Assembly (NCBI RefSeq): GCF_008704395.1
Contig: NZ_CP023695.1
Location: forward strand, 7,750,001 to 7,814,000
Length of the DNA: 64,000 nucleotides
From: Streptomyces alboniger
GTDB taxonomy: Bacteria > Actinomycetota > Actinomycetes > Streptomycetales > Streptomycetaceae
Reading direction: 5' to 3'
Both the position numbers and the translations under genes were made by a program. The notes beneath the pieces were generated by a model, which had not been told where the DNA came from, did not search any database, and saw only the letters and a program-made list of their open reading frames with translations. The first letter of the stretch is position 1. The number at the start of each line of letters is the position of its first letter. This document shows positions 17,661 through 26,335 of this stretch, piece after piece.

Positions 17661-17756
17661 GGCTACTCCCGGCTCAAGCTGCTGCTCGTGATGTCGTGCG
17701 AACAGGCGGGCGCATGAACGATCACCCCCGCCTTGAGAACGCGTCTTCGTCTTTCG

Positions 17757-18815
17757 CTATCGCCGCTGTGTCAGGAAATGGTGCGCCTTACCGTTGAGGG
17801 TGAAGGTCATATGCATTCCCGACCCTTCCGCGGCCGCGCCCCGCGAGACGGCGTATGGCATGTGCCACTGATATTTGAGGAGGGTTCCCTTTTCCGGACT
17901 GAAGTCGGACCCGTCATACGGCGAGACGTCACCGTAGTTGTTGACGCCGAATCGACGGGGGTGGGAGATGATCCCTGGCATCACAGCCTCGCCGGCGGCT
18001 GCAAGTTCCTCGGGCGTCTCCAACTGCGCGACCTTTTTCTCGACTTCGGCTGCCTGTGCCTTGTAGTAGTCGCGGATCTGACTACCACTGCTTCGAGCGA
18101 CCACCTCGCTCGGAACAAGCAGGTACATGAGATGATTCCCGAAGTGAAGGCTTGAGCCGTACGAGGCGTTCTTCATCACGAGAAGGTTCCCGCTCTGCCT
18201 TCTGAGGAATTCTTCCTTGACCATGTCGAGATGGGGGCCGATCTTCTGGGTCGGCTCGATGGTCTCCCGAAGTACCCAGGGCATCATCCGCACCGCTTCA
18301 TCATCATCGATGAAAGGCTTCCTCGCGGGGAGATACTGGCCCAGGTCATCGGTCCGCAGTTGAAGCTCCGCGATCGTCTCCGCGATGCGGAACTGGTCCT
18401 TTCCTGTCTTCATGGTGCTCATCAGCGCCTGCTGGAAGCGGAAGCACCTGTAGCCGTCCTGCATCGACATGGGGAAGGCGGTGAAGATCCCCTGGATGTT
18501 GGGGTTCGACTTGTACGTGACGGACATCAACAGGAAGCCGTCGTAGTAATTGAGGTACTCGTCGAGCACGACCTCCTGGAAGGATGAGATCGGGAAGTCC
18601 TCCGGATCTTCAAACTGCCGTTCGATCAAGTAGCACTTCGAGAACAGGGGGTTCTCGTTGAAGTAGTGACCGACCGCTTCGCGAAAATCGTCAAGCGAAA
18701 ATGGCCGCTCAACGCGGTACGTCGAAAGCGCCGGGATGAATTCCGTCACGTTGAGGGGGCGCGTGAAAGACATCAGGTTGAGGCGGATCATTTTGTCGAC
18801 CATCGACAAAGGCAT
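17757..18815 (-). CDS. Condensation/CAT-fold-like protein with degenerate HHxxxDG motif
   Basis: 352 residues, not clearly recognised, but the layout follows the chloramphenicol-acetyltransferase/condensation superfamily. The N-terminus PFSLDDFREAVGHYFNENPLF matches the usual helix ending in RHPxLR. A stretch FPMSMQDGYRCFRF sits where HHxxxDG is expected: the DG is kept while both histidines are replaced by P and M. Near the C-terminus GVNNYGDVSPYDGSDF resembles the SNLG-type strand of these acyltransferases. Without the histidine pair, normal acyl transfer by this motif is unlikely, so it may bind a substrate or use other chemistry. The ATG at 18815 has GGAG nine bases upstream. It lies between a cysteine-bearing protein gene and the VOC gene, with gaps of 71 and 96 bp. 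The assignment is from motif reading only. Confidence 0.55.
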   Translation of the reverse strand: MPLSMVDKMIRLNLMSFTRPLNVTEFIPALSTYRVERPFSLDDFREAVGHYFNENPLFSKCYLIERQFEDPEDFPISSFQEVVLDEYLNYYDGFLLMSVTYKSNPNIQGIFTAFPMSMQDGYRCFRFQQALMSTMKTGKDQFRIAETIAELQLRTDDLGQYLPARKPFIDDDEAVRMMPWVLRETIEPTQKIGPHLDMVKEEFLRRQSGNLLVMKNASYGSSLHFGNHLMYLLVPSEVVARSSGSQIRDYYKAQAAEVEKKVAQLETPEELAAAGEAVMPGIISHPRRFGVNNYGDVSPYDGSDFSPEKGTLLKYQWHMPYAVSRGAAAEGSGMHMTFTLNGKAHHFLTQRR

Positions 18816-18886
18816 ACCTAATCACTCCGGTTGACTGGCACGAGAAGTGCTGGAAGACGTTTCGGTCGGGGGCCCGGCAGAGGCGC

Positions 18887-19387
18887 CTAGTCCTCCCCTG
18901 GAGCGTGGGGACGCTCCGCGCGCCAGGTGCATCCGTCGCCCGCCAGTTCGCATGACACCGTGACGTCCGGGTCCACGTAGCGGGTGGCGATGGCGGTGTT
19001 GAGTTTCTGGCAGTACCCGCACGGTGACTTGAACGTCAGGGCGACGCCGGCGCGGGCAGCTTTCTTGCGGTACCGGAGAATCCCGCACTCGGCGTTACGC
19101 AGGACGGGGCCCGAGGGATCAGGCTCAATGGACACGTCCGAGTCGTACAGCAACAGCTGACGTTGCATCCGGGTCATGAAGTGATCGGTAGCCGATAACC
19201 CCTCGGGCCGTTGCGCTCTCATCAGGTCCGCGGTGATGCGGGAGTTCGCCTCAATCCATCGGGCGAGGCCTTCTTCGCCGTGCTCTCCGAGGACGAACTC
19301 GTCCGCGCCCGTCTGGGCCTCGAAGTACCGCTGACGCCAGAGATCGACTTTCTCCGCCGGGTCGAGAGAGGTGGTCTCACTGGTCAT
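18887..19387 (-). CDS. Unrecognised protein with C-terminal CxxC...C...C cluster
   Basis: 166 residues. The N-terminal two thirds are helical with no family I recognise. The last 60 residues hold four regularly placed cysteines: SPCGYCQKLN, then VSCELAGDGCTWR. This resembles the cysteine-rich end of L-2-amino-thiazoline-4-carboxylate-hydrolase-like and V4R-type domains, which bind metal or small ligands, but the match is weak. Its ATG (19387) lies within the end of the CMD-like gene (11-bp overlap), which implies translational coupling and a shared pathway. A metal-binding or ligand-binding role is inferred only from the cysteines. Confidence 0.6.
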   Translation of the reverse strand: MTSETTSLDPAEKVDLWRQRYFEAQTGADEFVLGEHGEEGLARWIEANSRITADLMRAQRPEGLSATDHFMTRMQRQLLLYDSDVSIEPDPSGPVLRNAECGILRYRKKAARAGVALTFKSPCGYCQKLNTAIATRYVDPDVTVSCELAGDGCTWRAERPHAPGED

Positions 19388-19769
19388 GGTCCGCGTCCTT
19401 CCCGGTGGCGTTGTCCAACTCGGCGAAGACTTCCTGGGCGACGCGCAGTCCGTTGTTGGCGACCGGCCAGCCGCCGTAGTAGGCGAGCTGGATGATGACT
19501 TCGATGATCTTCTCTCGCGACATGCCGAGATTCAGGGAGGCGCCGATGTGGCCCCGCAACTCCCAGTCGGTCCGCGCCAGCGCGACCGCGGTCAGGGCGA
19601 CCAGCTCGCGCTCCTCAAGGCTCAGTTGCGGGCGGGCCCAGATCTCACCGAAGAGGTGCTCGACGGTGATCTGTAGGAACTCCGGGTAATTACCCGGGCG
19701 CGGTTCACGGCCGAAGACCTCCTTGAAGATGGCTTCGCCCCGCTCGTGCCGGGCAGACGGCTGATTCAT
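19377..19769 (-). CDS. Carboxymuconolactone decarboxylase/AhpD-like protein
   Basis: 130 residues with the all-helical CMD fold: AIFKEVFGREP, PQLSLEERELVALTAVALA, ELRGHIGASLNLGMSREKIIEVIIQLAYYGGWP and the final helix AQEVFAELD. It lacks the CxxC of AhpD peroxidase partners, so it belongs with gamma-carboxymuconolactone decarboxylase-like enzymes. In true CMDs this chemistry follows ring cleavage, which fits the ring-hydroxylating oxygenase encoded just upstream. GGAGG precedes the ATG at 19769. It starts 56 bp after the oxygenase beta-subunit gene and overlaps the next gene. Confidence 0.88.
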   Translation of the reverse strand: MNQPSARHERGEAIFKEVFGREPRPGNYPEFLQITVEHLFGEIWARPQLSLEERELVALTAVALARTDWELRGHIGASLNLGMSREKIIEVIIQLAYYGGWPVANNGLRVAQEVFAELDNATGKDADHDQ

Positions 19770-19825
19770 CGATCAATTCCTCCGTAGGGGGCGAACGTTC
19801 GCATCACCGCGGACAGGCGTGCCTC

Positions 19826-20338
19826 TTAGAGGACGATGCTGAGCTTGCCGTGCTCGTAGAGCGTTTCGTGGTCGAGGATGACTTCGCGCCTGCGGATGCG
19901 GAACGACTCGCCTTCGGGGACGAGTTCGAAGCGGTACTTGCCGACGTAGGCGTCGGAGCGCCCGTGTCCGAAGCGGTAGGCGACGACATTCGCCGCCACC
20001 TGGAGGTAACTGCCGTGATCAGCCAGGATCTCCACGTTGCTGATCACGCGGTTGGTCCGTGACCGGGGGTCCTCGCACCACACCTCGCCGTTGAGGATCT
20101 GCTCGATCCGCTGGCGCAGCCGGGCGGCATCGTCATCGATGAGCCCGAGCGCACCGGCCACCTCGCCGCGGACGTCGGTGGCGGGCACCACGTAGCGGAT
20201 GTCGTCGGTGAGCATCTCGTCGTACCACTCGGTCAGACGCCACTCGTCGAGGAGCCGGGCCTCACGGAAGAGGAACTGGCTCACCCGGTGCCACAGCCTC
20301 ACCTGGGCCGCGTCATCGACTCTCAGTTCGGTGGTCAT
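19826..20338 (-). CDS. Rieske ring-hydroxylating oxygenase, beta subunit
   Basis: 170 residues of the NTF2-like small subunit family: VSQFLFREARLLDEWRLTEWYDEMLTDDI, then RTNRVISNVEIL, a strand run and the C-terminal RIRRREVILDHETLYEHG. These subunits are structural partners of alpha subunits in alpha3-beta3 oxygenases. The ATG (20338) overlaps the alpha stop codon as ATGA, so the two are translationally coupled. The open frame extends upstream, but that part is only a shadow of the alpha gene. Confidence 0.92.
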   Translation of the reverse strand: MTTELRVDDAAQVRLWHRVSQFLFREARLLDEWRLTEWYDEMLTDDIRYVVPATDVRGEVAGALGLIDDDAARLRQRIEQILNGEVWCEDPRSRTNRVISNVEILADHGSYLQVAANVVAYRFGHGRSDAYVGKYRFELVPEGESFRIRRREVILDHETLYEHGKLSIVL

Positions 20339-21654
20339 TCCTTTTCCGCCCCTTGCAGCTCGGCCTGGTGAGCGACCTCGAAGTGACCGTCGTCGCCGTG
20401 CATCAGCCGGTCCCACTGCCGCCAGAACTCGCGGGCAGGAAGCTCGTCGGTCGTCTCGGGAATCTCTTTGTTCATACCGCGCGACAGATCCGAGTAGCGC
20501 ACCGTGCGGTTGCGGTAACCGCGCTGGCACGACTCGATGATCTCGATGTCGTCCGGCGTCGCGAAACCGGCGGGACCAAGGAACGTCAGGTAGTGGCTCT
20601 TGCGGAGTTCCCGGATCTCCGGATCCTCGTCCTTGGGGGCCAGCGCCACCGAAGTGATAGCCATCCGGTCGGCACCGACCGGGTCGATCTTGCGGATCGT
20701 GAGCGCAATCGCATCAATGATCATCAAATTGGGGAAGATCATCAACGCGCGATTCATACCGGTGATCCGCTGCGCACGCTCGGCACCGAACTTCTCGGCG
20801 AACCGCGCCGCGGTCGCCTCCATCCGCGGCCGCAGCTCAGGATCGAACATCGGCGTCCAGTGAGCCAGCGGACGGGCAGCGGCCGGCGGCAGCTCATTGG
20901 CCCCATGACCCAGACCCAGAGCACGCCCGAAACCACCCCGCCGACGCGGCGGCACCGACCCCAACGACTGCATATAACTGACATACCGCTTGTGCAGCGC
21001 CCGGAAATGATAGATATCGACGCTGTTCTCCATCATGAGCTTCCAGTTGGCCTGAGCCCCGTGCAGCTGCGCGCCCTGAATCACCTCCATCCCCGTCTCC
21101 GACTGATCAGCGACCAGATCGATGTACTCCGTAGCCCCCGCCAGATACTCCGTCAAAGTACGCGGCTGCTGCGGATCAAAGGTGACGAAGACAAAACCCC
21201 GGTAACTGTCACTGCGGTGCTGCGCCAGACCGAAGTCCGCCTTCCGGAAACCGGGCCCGTACCCGTCCGGAATCGGCACCCCGGTCAGCTCACCCTTGTT
21301 GGAGAACGTCCAGTCGTGATAAGGACACCGGAACGATTTGACCTGCCCAGCCGGCTGCGAACAGAGCAGAGCCCCACGGTGCGTACAACTGTTGGCAAAC
21401 ACCCGGATCGCCCCGTCGGACCCGTGCGCCAAAATCACCGGACGCCCGCCGACCTCACGCGACACAAAGGAACCCGGCTCCGGCACCTCCGACTCGTGCC
21501 CCACGTACAACCAGCAGCGATCAAAGATCCTCGCCATCTCCTGCGCCGCAACATCATCGTCGGTGTACGCACGACGATCCACCCGGAACGAGAGGCGCTC
21601 GAGATCATCAACGACAATCGGGTCATCCACCGGCCGCTGCAATTCGGTCGTCAC
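20335..21654 (-). CDS. Rieske ring-hydroxylating oxygenase, alpha subunit
   Basis: 439 residues. The Rieske [2Fe-2S] site is complete: SCTHRG then FRCPYHDW (CxH-17-CxxH), at about residues 85-110. The catalytic domain has NWKLMMENSVDIYHFRALHKRY, giving the mononuclear iron histidines (H-x4-H) and the bridging aspartate region, with a later acidic ligand in TPDDIEIIE. Ring dihydroxylation or monooxygenation of an aromatic acid is expected. No ferredoxin or reductase gene is adjacent, so electron partners must come from elsewhere. The GTG at 21654 is preceded by GAGGGAG and gives the normal length. It is the first gene of the seven-gene minus-strand operon. Confidence 0.93.
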   Translation of the reverse strand: MTTELQRPVDDPIVVDDLERLSFRVDRRAYTDDDVAAQEMARIFDRCWLYVGHESEVPEPGSFVSREVGGRPVILAHGSDGAIRVFANSCTHRGALLCSQPAGQVKSFRCPYHDWTFSNKGELTGVPIPDGYGPGFRKADFGLAQHRSDSYRGFVFVTFDPQQPRTLTEYLAGATEYIDLVADQSETGMEVIQGAQLHGAQANWKLMMENSVDIYHFRALHKRYVSYMQSLGSVPPRRRGGFGRALGLGHGANELPPAAARPLAHWTPMFDPELRPRMEATAARFAEKFGAERAQRITGMNRALMIFPNLMIIDAIALTIRKIDPVGADRMAITSVALAPKDEDPEIRELRKSHYLTFLGPAGFATPDDIEIIESCQRGYRNRTVRYSDLSRGMNKEIPETTDELPAREFWRQWDRLMHGDDGHFEVAHQAELQGAEKE

Positions 21655-21957
21655 TGCTCCCTCTTTCACTGCACATTCCTGAACGGTTCTGACGACTACC
21701 CCGACCGCGCGCGTGCGGCAGCACCACCGCACCCAGCCGCGCGGCACACACCCGGCCCCCGACGCGTGTCGGACCAAACGCACCAATGCGGGGACGTAGA
21801 AAACCCGACCACCGGGGGCCGTTCACAACTCTCCAGCCCTCCCGAGTGGTGGGTCACAACTACGGGCAGGTTGTCAGATCGTCAAGTCGGCCGTACATAG
21901 GACTTAAGACCCATCGACGGCTGTCGCCATGCCTCGACGCCTGCCGACAGCCTCATA
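21655..21957. other. Upstream region of the Rieske operon, up to the IS element
   Basis: 303 bp without a credible gene. It must hold the promoter of the minus-strand operon, of which I can point to no clear boxes. On the plus strand TTGTCA (21871-21876), a 17-base spacer and TACATA (21894-21899) resemble a vegetative promoter reading towards the IS element. This match was made by eye and is weak evidence. Confidence 0.35.
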
Positions 21958-22579
21958 AGACGCCATTTCATTTGGCGAGCCTGCGGTGGCATATGGGGGG
22001 TGGCGCAAGGAGAGCCAGCGCCGCAGGTGGAAGCAGTCGTAGCCCATGTCGTCATGGAGCTTGGCGGGCCCCGGCGCCTCGGTCGCGACGCGGGCGGATG
22101 GGCGGCGTGCCGCGGCGATCAACGAGCAGGTGGATTCTCGACCCGCTCCTGCCGCGGCCGATCGGAGTCGGTCCCGTCAACCGCCCCCTTTGAGGGCGCG
22201 GACACTGACCGACTCGATCGCGTACCGCGACCAGTCCAGTTCGCCGCGCCGGCCGTGTTCGTCGAGGACCAGGCGGTGGAGCTTGGCCCACACCCTCGCC
22301 TCGGTCCACTCGGTGAACCGGCGGAAGGCGGTCACCCCCGAGAGGCCGAAGCCCGGTGGCAGTTGGTTCCAGGTGCACCCCGAGGTGGCGACGAAGATGA
22401 TGGCGGCCAGCACCTCCCGGTCCCCGTGCCGTCGCCGACCGCCGCCTTGCGGGCGCTCCGGTGCTGGCGGAACGACCCGCTCGAACAACCCCCACAGGCC
22501 ATCCGGCGCCATCCGCTTCACAAGCGAAGAGGTCACCGGTCCAGACTGCCGCAAGATCACACCAGACGAAATGGCGTCT
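21958..22579 (-). mobile_element. Internally deleted IS5-family element with broken transposase
   Basis: The left end AGACGCCATTTCATTTG (21958-21974) and the inverted right end, read as AGACGCCATTTCGTCTG (22579-22563), match at 15 of 17 positions and bound a 622-bp element. Between them, on the minus strand, lie pieces of an IS5-type transposase in at least three frames: APDGLWGLFERVVP, VLAAIIFVATSGCTWNQLPP, GSRIHLLVDRRGTPP, then KLHDDMGYDCFHLRRWL. The IS5-type order is preserved, but much of the centre and the catalytic end are missing, so it is inactive. No clean target duplication could be read. Confidence 0.8.
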
Positions 22580-22716
22580 AGGCACGGATCTCCTGGCGAA
22601 GCGGTCGGAGTGGTCTGATCGGCGGTCGGTGTCGAGCATGAGGCCACCGGGTTGCGGGCCACGGGCAGCCGGGCGCTCGCAGGTAATATTCCCGGCGATG
22701 TCGACGGTCATGCGGG

Positions 22717-23475
22717 ATGCTGGTCGCCATGGATGAGGTCGAGGTCGTCGTCGCCCATGGCGAGCGCGTGACCCTGCGCGTGGGCGACATGTTCCTGAAG
22801 GTGGACGCCGACCAGGCGCGCATCGACGTCGAGGTCGAGGCGATGGCCCTGGCGCCGGTCCCGACCCCGGAAATCCTGTGGCACAAGCCGCCCGTGCTCG
22901 CGATCGCTGCCGTGCCGGGGACGGCGCTCGGCCGCCTCGGCGAGCCGTCGACCGCCTCGCCTGCGGCGTGGGCCGCGGCGGGCACCGCCATCCGGCAGTT
23001 GCATGATGCCCCGTTGCCGCCCCGCCCCGGCCGGGCCGGACGGAGCGTCCACGCGTTGACGGCGGAACTCGACAGTGAGTGCGAGTGGCTCGTGACGCAC
23101 GGCGTCCTGCCCGCCGACCTGGTCACCCGCAACCGCCAGGTCGCCGAGGCCGCGCTCCGGCCGTTCCCTGCGGTGTTCACGCACGGCGACCTACAGATCG
23201 CTCACGTATTCGCCGCCGGCGACGAGATCACGGGCATCATCGACTGGTCCGAGGCGGGCCAGGGCGATGCCCTGTACGACCTCGCCACCTTGACACTCGG
23301 ACACCAAGAGCGCCTCGGTGACGTCGTCGTCGGCTATGGCACCGACGTCGACCTCGACGTGATTCGCGCGTGGTGGTCGCTGCGGAGCCTCCTGGGGGTC
23401 CGTTGGCTGGTCGAGCACGGCTTCGACCCGTCCGCACCTGGCTGTGAGGTCGACGTGCTGAGATCACAGATGTAA
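22717..23475 (+). CDS. Aminoglycoside phosphotransferase (APH)-family protein
   Basis: 252 residues. The kinase-like core is visible: VTLRVGDMFLKVD (ATP lysine side), AIRQLHDAPLPPRP, FTHGDLQIAHVFAAGDEITGIIDWSEAGQGDALYDLA. The catalytic aspartate in HGDL and the IIDW metal aspartate are present, but the asparagine of H-x-D-x4-N is a histidine here. The family phosphorylates antibiotics or small hydroxylated metabolites. The ATG at 22717 or at 22729 is the start; neither has a clear ribosome binding site. It is isolated between an IS remnant and a regulator pseudogene, which suggests an acquired or orphaned gene. Confidence 0.78.
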   Translation: MLVAMDEVEVVVAHGERVTLRVGDMFLKVDADQARIDVEVEAMALAPVPTPEILWHKPPVLAIAAVPGTALGRLGEPSTASPAAWAAAGTAIRQLHDAPLPPRPGRAGRSVHALTAELDSECEWLVTHGVLPADLVTRNRQVAEAALRPFPAVFTHGDLQIAHVFAAGDEITGIIDWSEAGQGDALYDLATLTLGHQERLGDVVVGYGTDVDLDVIRAWWSLRSLLGVRWLVEHGFDPSAPGCEVDVLRSQM

Positions 23476-23480
23476 GGAGT

Positions 23481-24066
23481 TCAGCGGTCGCCCGCGGTCT
23501 GGACGGTGCGGCGGTAGGCCTGGGGGAGACGCCGATCGCGGTGCGCAGGTGCTGGCGCAGTGACGCGGGCGTGGCGAAGCCGACGCGGGCGGCGATCTGC
23601 TCGATGGGCAGGCCGCCGGTTTCCAGCAACTCCCGCGCCCGGGCGATCCGCTGCTGGGTCAGCCGCCGTCCCGGGCTCATCCCCACCTCGTCCCCGAACC
23701 GTCGGATGAACGTCCGCAGGCTCATCCGGGCTTGGTCGGCGAGGTCGGCCAGCGTCAGCGGCTCCTCTGGCCGCCCCAGGGCCCACTCCCGCGTCGCCGC
23801 CGTGCCGGGGCCTGACCGCCCTCCCGCCACGGCGGCACCACGCACCGGCGCGCGACGCGATTCGCCACCTCGCCGCCGTGGTCCTTGCGGACGAGGTGCA
23901 GGCACGCGTCCACGCCGGAGGCGGCACCGGCCGAGGTGAGGATGTCACCGTCGTCGACGAACAGTACGTCCGCATCCAAGGCCACCGTGGGGAACAACTC
24001 TCGGAACCTGCCCGTCAGTTTCCAATGCGACGTGGCCACACCCGCTGCGTCGAGGCCGGCGCCCAC
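23481..24066 (-). pseudogene. GlxA-type AraC regulator, frameshifted and 5'-truncated
   Basis: Three consecutive reading frames together spell the end of a GlxA-like regulator. The DJ-1/PfpI-like part is SHWKLTGRFRELFP, VDDGDILTSAGAASGVDACLHLVRKDHG, EVANRVARRCVVPPWREGGQ. In a second frame is the AraC helix-turn-helix (LTLADLADQARMSLRTFIRR, IARARELLETGGLPIEQIAARVGFATPASLRQHLR). In a third frame is the normal tail PQAYRRTVQTAGDR. So there are two frameshifts, near 23830 and 23530, and the first 130 or so residues are missing. The gene cannot give a working protein. Confidence 0.82.
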
Positions 24067-24425
24067 TCGTACTGCGGGATGGCCACCATGTCGACCGCCG
24101 ATTTGGGCCCAATCCAGGCGGCACGCTGAGCATTCCCCGCACCACTGGCCCTACTTGTGCGGGCACTGTCCATCGTCCTCGGCGGCACCAGGCAGACAAC
24201 GTCACGCCTCGATGGTCCGCCCGTCCTGGACAGCACACCGTGGCCGAGCCGACCTGCGAGCGTGACCTGAGACGCAGCCACGCGGTCCTCCCCGGCGGGG
24301 GCGACGCGTTGACGGCATGGGGATAACCCCCCGGTTGATCAACCGGGCCGCCGGATGGTGCGAGGGCGGTCCGGTCCTGGATCGTCGGTCCTCTGACGCA
24401 AGCCGCGTACAGGGAAAGGAAGACG
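24067..24425. other. Non-coding stretch between pseudogene and peptidase gene
   Basis: 359 bp, no credible gene. It contains the decayed start of the GlxA pseudogene and the promoter for the S41 peptidase, whose ribosome binding site is GGAAAGGAAG just before 24426. Confidence 0.5.
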
Positions 24426-25787
24426 GTGCGACACAGGAGCTCGAAGGCCGCGACGGTAGCCGTGGTGCTGGCCCTTTCGGGAGGCGCGATCGCGCCCGCC
24501 GCGGCGACTCAAGGGGCTCGCGGGCCTCAGCAGCCGACGTCCGTCGACGGCGTATGGCGTGTGGAGGGCTACGGCACCGTCCTTTCCATCGCGGACGGCC
24601 GCTTGCAGGAGTACCAGACGACCGATATCAGCTGTCTGAAGGGCGACTCCGCGAAGCAGACGGCACCGGGCGAGTACCGCGCTGCGGATGGGACGGTCAT
24701 GACTGTCCTGTCAAAGGGTTCCCTGCATGTGGCCGGATCGGCGGGCGACCGGGAGCTGCGGCGTGTCGCGGAACTTCCCGAATCCTGCCGCCGTGACCTC
24801 CCGATGCCCAAGGACCCGGTGACGGCATTCGATGTCTTCTGGCAGTCCTTCGAGGAGAACTACCCTTTCTTCGCCGCCAAGGGGATCGACTGGCACGCCG
24901 TAAGGGACACGTACCGGCCCAAGGTGCACGCCGACACGACGAGGGACGAACTCTTTGCCCTCTTCAGCAAGATGGTGAAGCCTCTGTACGACGCCCATGT
25001 CGCCGTCATCGACGGTGAGCGCAGGTTCTACCGGATCCGCCCCGGGACGACCGTGCCCAGTAAGGAGCTGGACACCAAAGTCAAGAACCACATCGTCCGG
25101 CGCGACCTCAAGGGCAAGAAGCCGCGGGAATTCGCCAACGGCCGGATCAGTTATGCGGATCTGCCGGGCAGGAAGGGCTATCTGCGCATCTCCGGGTTCG
25201 CCGCCTACAACACGAAGGACCGTTCGTACGCCGCTCAGCTCGCCGAACTCGACAACGCCCTGGACACCGTCCTCACCCCTGAGCGCACGGCCTCCCTCAA
25301 GGGGCTGATCATCGACCTGCGGATCAACGGTGGCGGTTCCGACGCCCTCGGCCTGCACATCGCCGAGCGCCTGACCGACACCCCGTACGTCGCCTACCGC
25401 AAGCGCACCCAGTACACCCGCCCGCAGCCCATCACCGTACGGCCCGTCAAGGGCACCCCCCGCTACACCGGTCCGGTCGCCGTGCTGACGAGCGGCTCGA
25501 CGGTCAGCGCGGGCGAGACTTTCACCCAGGCCCTGATGGACCGGCCGGGCAGGACGGTCCGCATAGGGGAGCCCACGCAGGGCGTCTTCTCGGACGTACT
25601 CGACCGCAAACTCCCCAACGGTATGGCACTCCGGCTCCCGAACGAGGAGTTCCTGACCCGCTCGGGCCGGACCTTTGACGGCGCCGGGATCCCGCCGCAC
25701 CTGCGTACGCCGGTATTCACCAAGGAGGAGTTCGCGAAGGACCGCGACTCGGCCTTCGACAAGGCGGTGGTGGTGCTCCGGGACTAG
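24426..25787 (+). CDS. Secreted S41-family peptidase (C-terminal-processing type)
   Basis: 453 residues. A signal peptide (residues 1-28, ending near AAAT) is followed by a strand-rich region, then FDVFWQSFEENYPFFAAKGIDWHAV, the tricorn/CtpA-like helical region, and the S41 core: KGYLRISGFAAYNT, LKGLIIDLRINGGGSDALGL, VAVLTSGSTVSAGETFTQAL (nucleophile serine in STVSAGE) and IGEPTQGVFSD. No PDZ domain is obvious. It is likely an extracellular protease or tail-specific hydrolase. GTG start. It stands alone, convergent with the GNAT-ended operon. Confidence 0.88.
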   Translation: MRHRSSKAATVAVVLALSGGAIAPAAATQGARGPQQPTSVDGVWRVEGYGTVLSIADGRLQEYQTTDISCLKGDSAKQTAPGEYRAADGTVMTVLSKGSLHVAGSAGDRELRRVAELPESCRRDLPMPKDPVTAFDVFWQSFEENYPFFAAKGIDWHAVRDTYRPKVHADTTRDELFALFSKMVKPLYDAHVAVIDGERRFYRIRPGTTVPSKELDTKVKNHIVRRDLKGKKPREFANGRISYADLPGRKGYLRISGFAAYNTKDRSYAAQLAELDNALDTVLTPERTASLKGLIIDLRINGGGSDALGLHIAERLTDTPYVAYRKRTQYTRPQPITVRPVKGTPRYTGPVAVLTSGSTVSAGETFTQALMDRPGRTVRIGEPTQGVFSDVLDRKLPNGMALRLPNEEFLTRSGRTFDGAGIPPHLRTPVFTKEEFAKDRDSAFDKAVVVLRD

Positions 25788-25865
25788 GCGGTTTCCGGCA
25801 CCTGGGAGCGGGTGTTCACCGCCCTGCGACCGCCAACAGCCACCCGTGCCCGGCCAGTCCGGCTG

Positions 25866-26327
25866 TCAGGACGGGACGCGCAGTTGCCGGCCCAGATAGA
25901 CGGAGAGCGGGTCGTCGGCGTAGTAGCCGAAGGGCGGGACTTCCGTGTAGCCGTGTGACCGGTACAGGCCGATCGCCGCCGGGTGGCGTTGGTTCGTCTC
26001 CAGAACGATCGTGGGCGCGCCTGCGTCCGCGGCTGACTCCTCCAGCCATGCCAGGATGGAACGGGAGTGACCTTTTCCGCGCTGCCTGTCTGTGACGTAT
26101 ATGCGTTTGAGCTCCGCGCGTCCGTCCTCGCGGAAGTGCCAGCCGCCCATCGCGATGGGCAGCGCGTTTTCGTATCCCACGGCGAACGCCCCGTTGGGCG
26201 GCGAGAATTGCTCGGCCTCGGTGGGGCTCTCGTCGGGGGCCCCGTAGATATGCACGTACTCGGCCTGTAGGCGTTCGGTCAGCGCAATGACGTGCGGGTG
26301 GCTGTAGGCCCGGCAAATGATCTGCAT
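25866..26327 (-). CDS. GNAT-family N-acetyltransferase
   Basis: 153 residues, single GNAT domain: AVGYENALPIAMGGWHF, AELKRIYVTDRQRGKGHSRSIL (acetyl-CoA loop R-x-x-G-x-G/S), IVLETNQRHPAAIGLYRSHGYTEVPPFGYY. The C-terminus resembles small acetyltransferases with amine or amino-acid substrates. The ATG (26327) lies 8 bp after the stop of the CrtI-like gene, so it is the last gene of the decarboxylase-DUF3326-CrtI-like operon. There it could acetylate the amine made upstream, or protect against the product. The longer open frame is a shadow. Confidence 0.87.
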   Translation of the reverse strand: MQIICRAYSHPHVIALTERLQAEYVHIYGAPDESPTEAEQFSPPNGAFAVGYENALPIAMGGWHFREDGRAELKRIYVTDRQRGKGHSRSILAWLEESAADAGAPTIVLETNQRHPAAIGLYRSHGYTEVPPFGYYADDPLSVYLGRQLRVPS

Positions 26328-26335
26328 AGCTTTAC

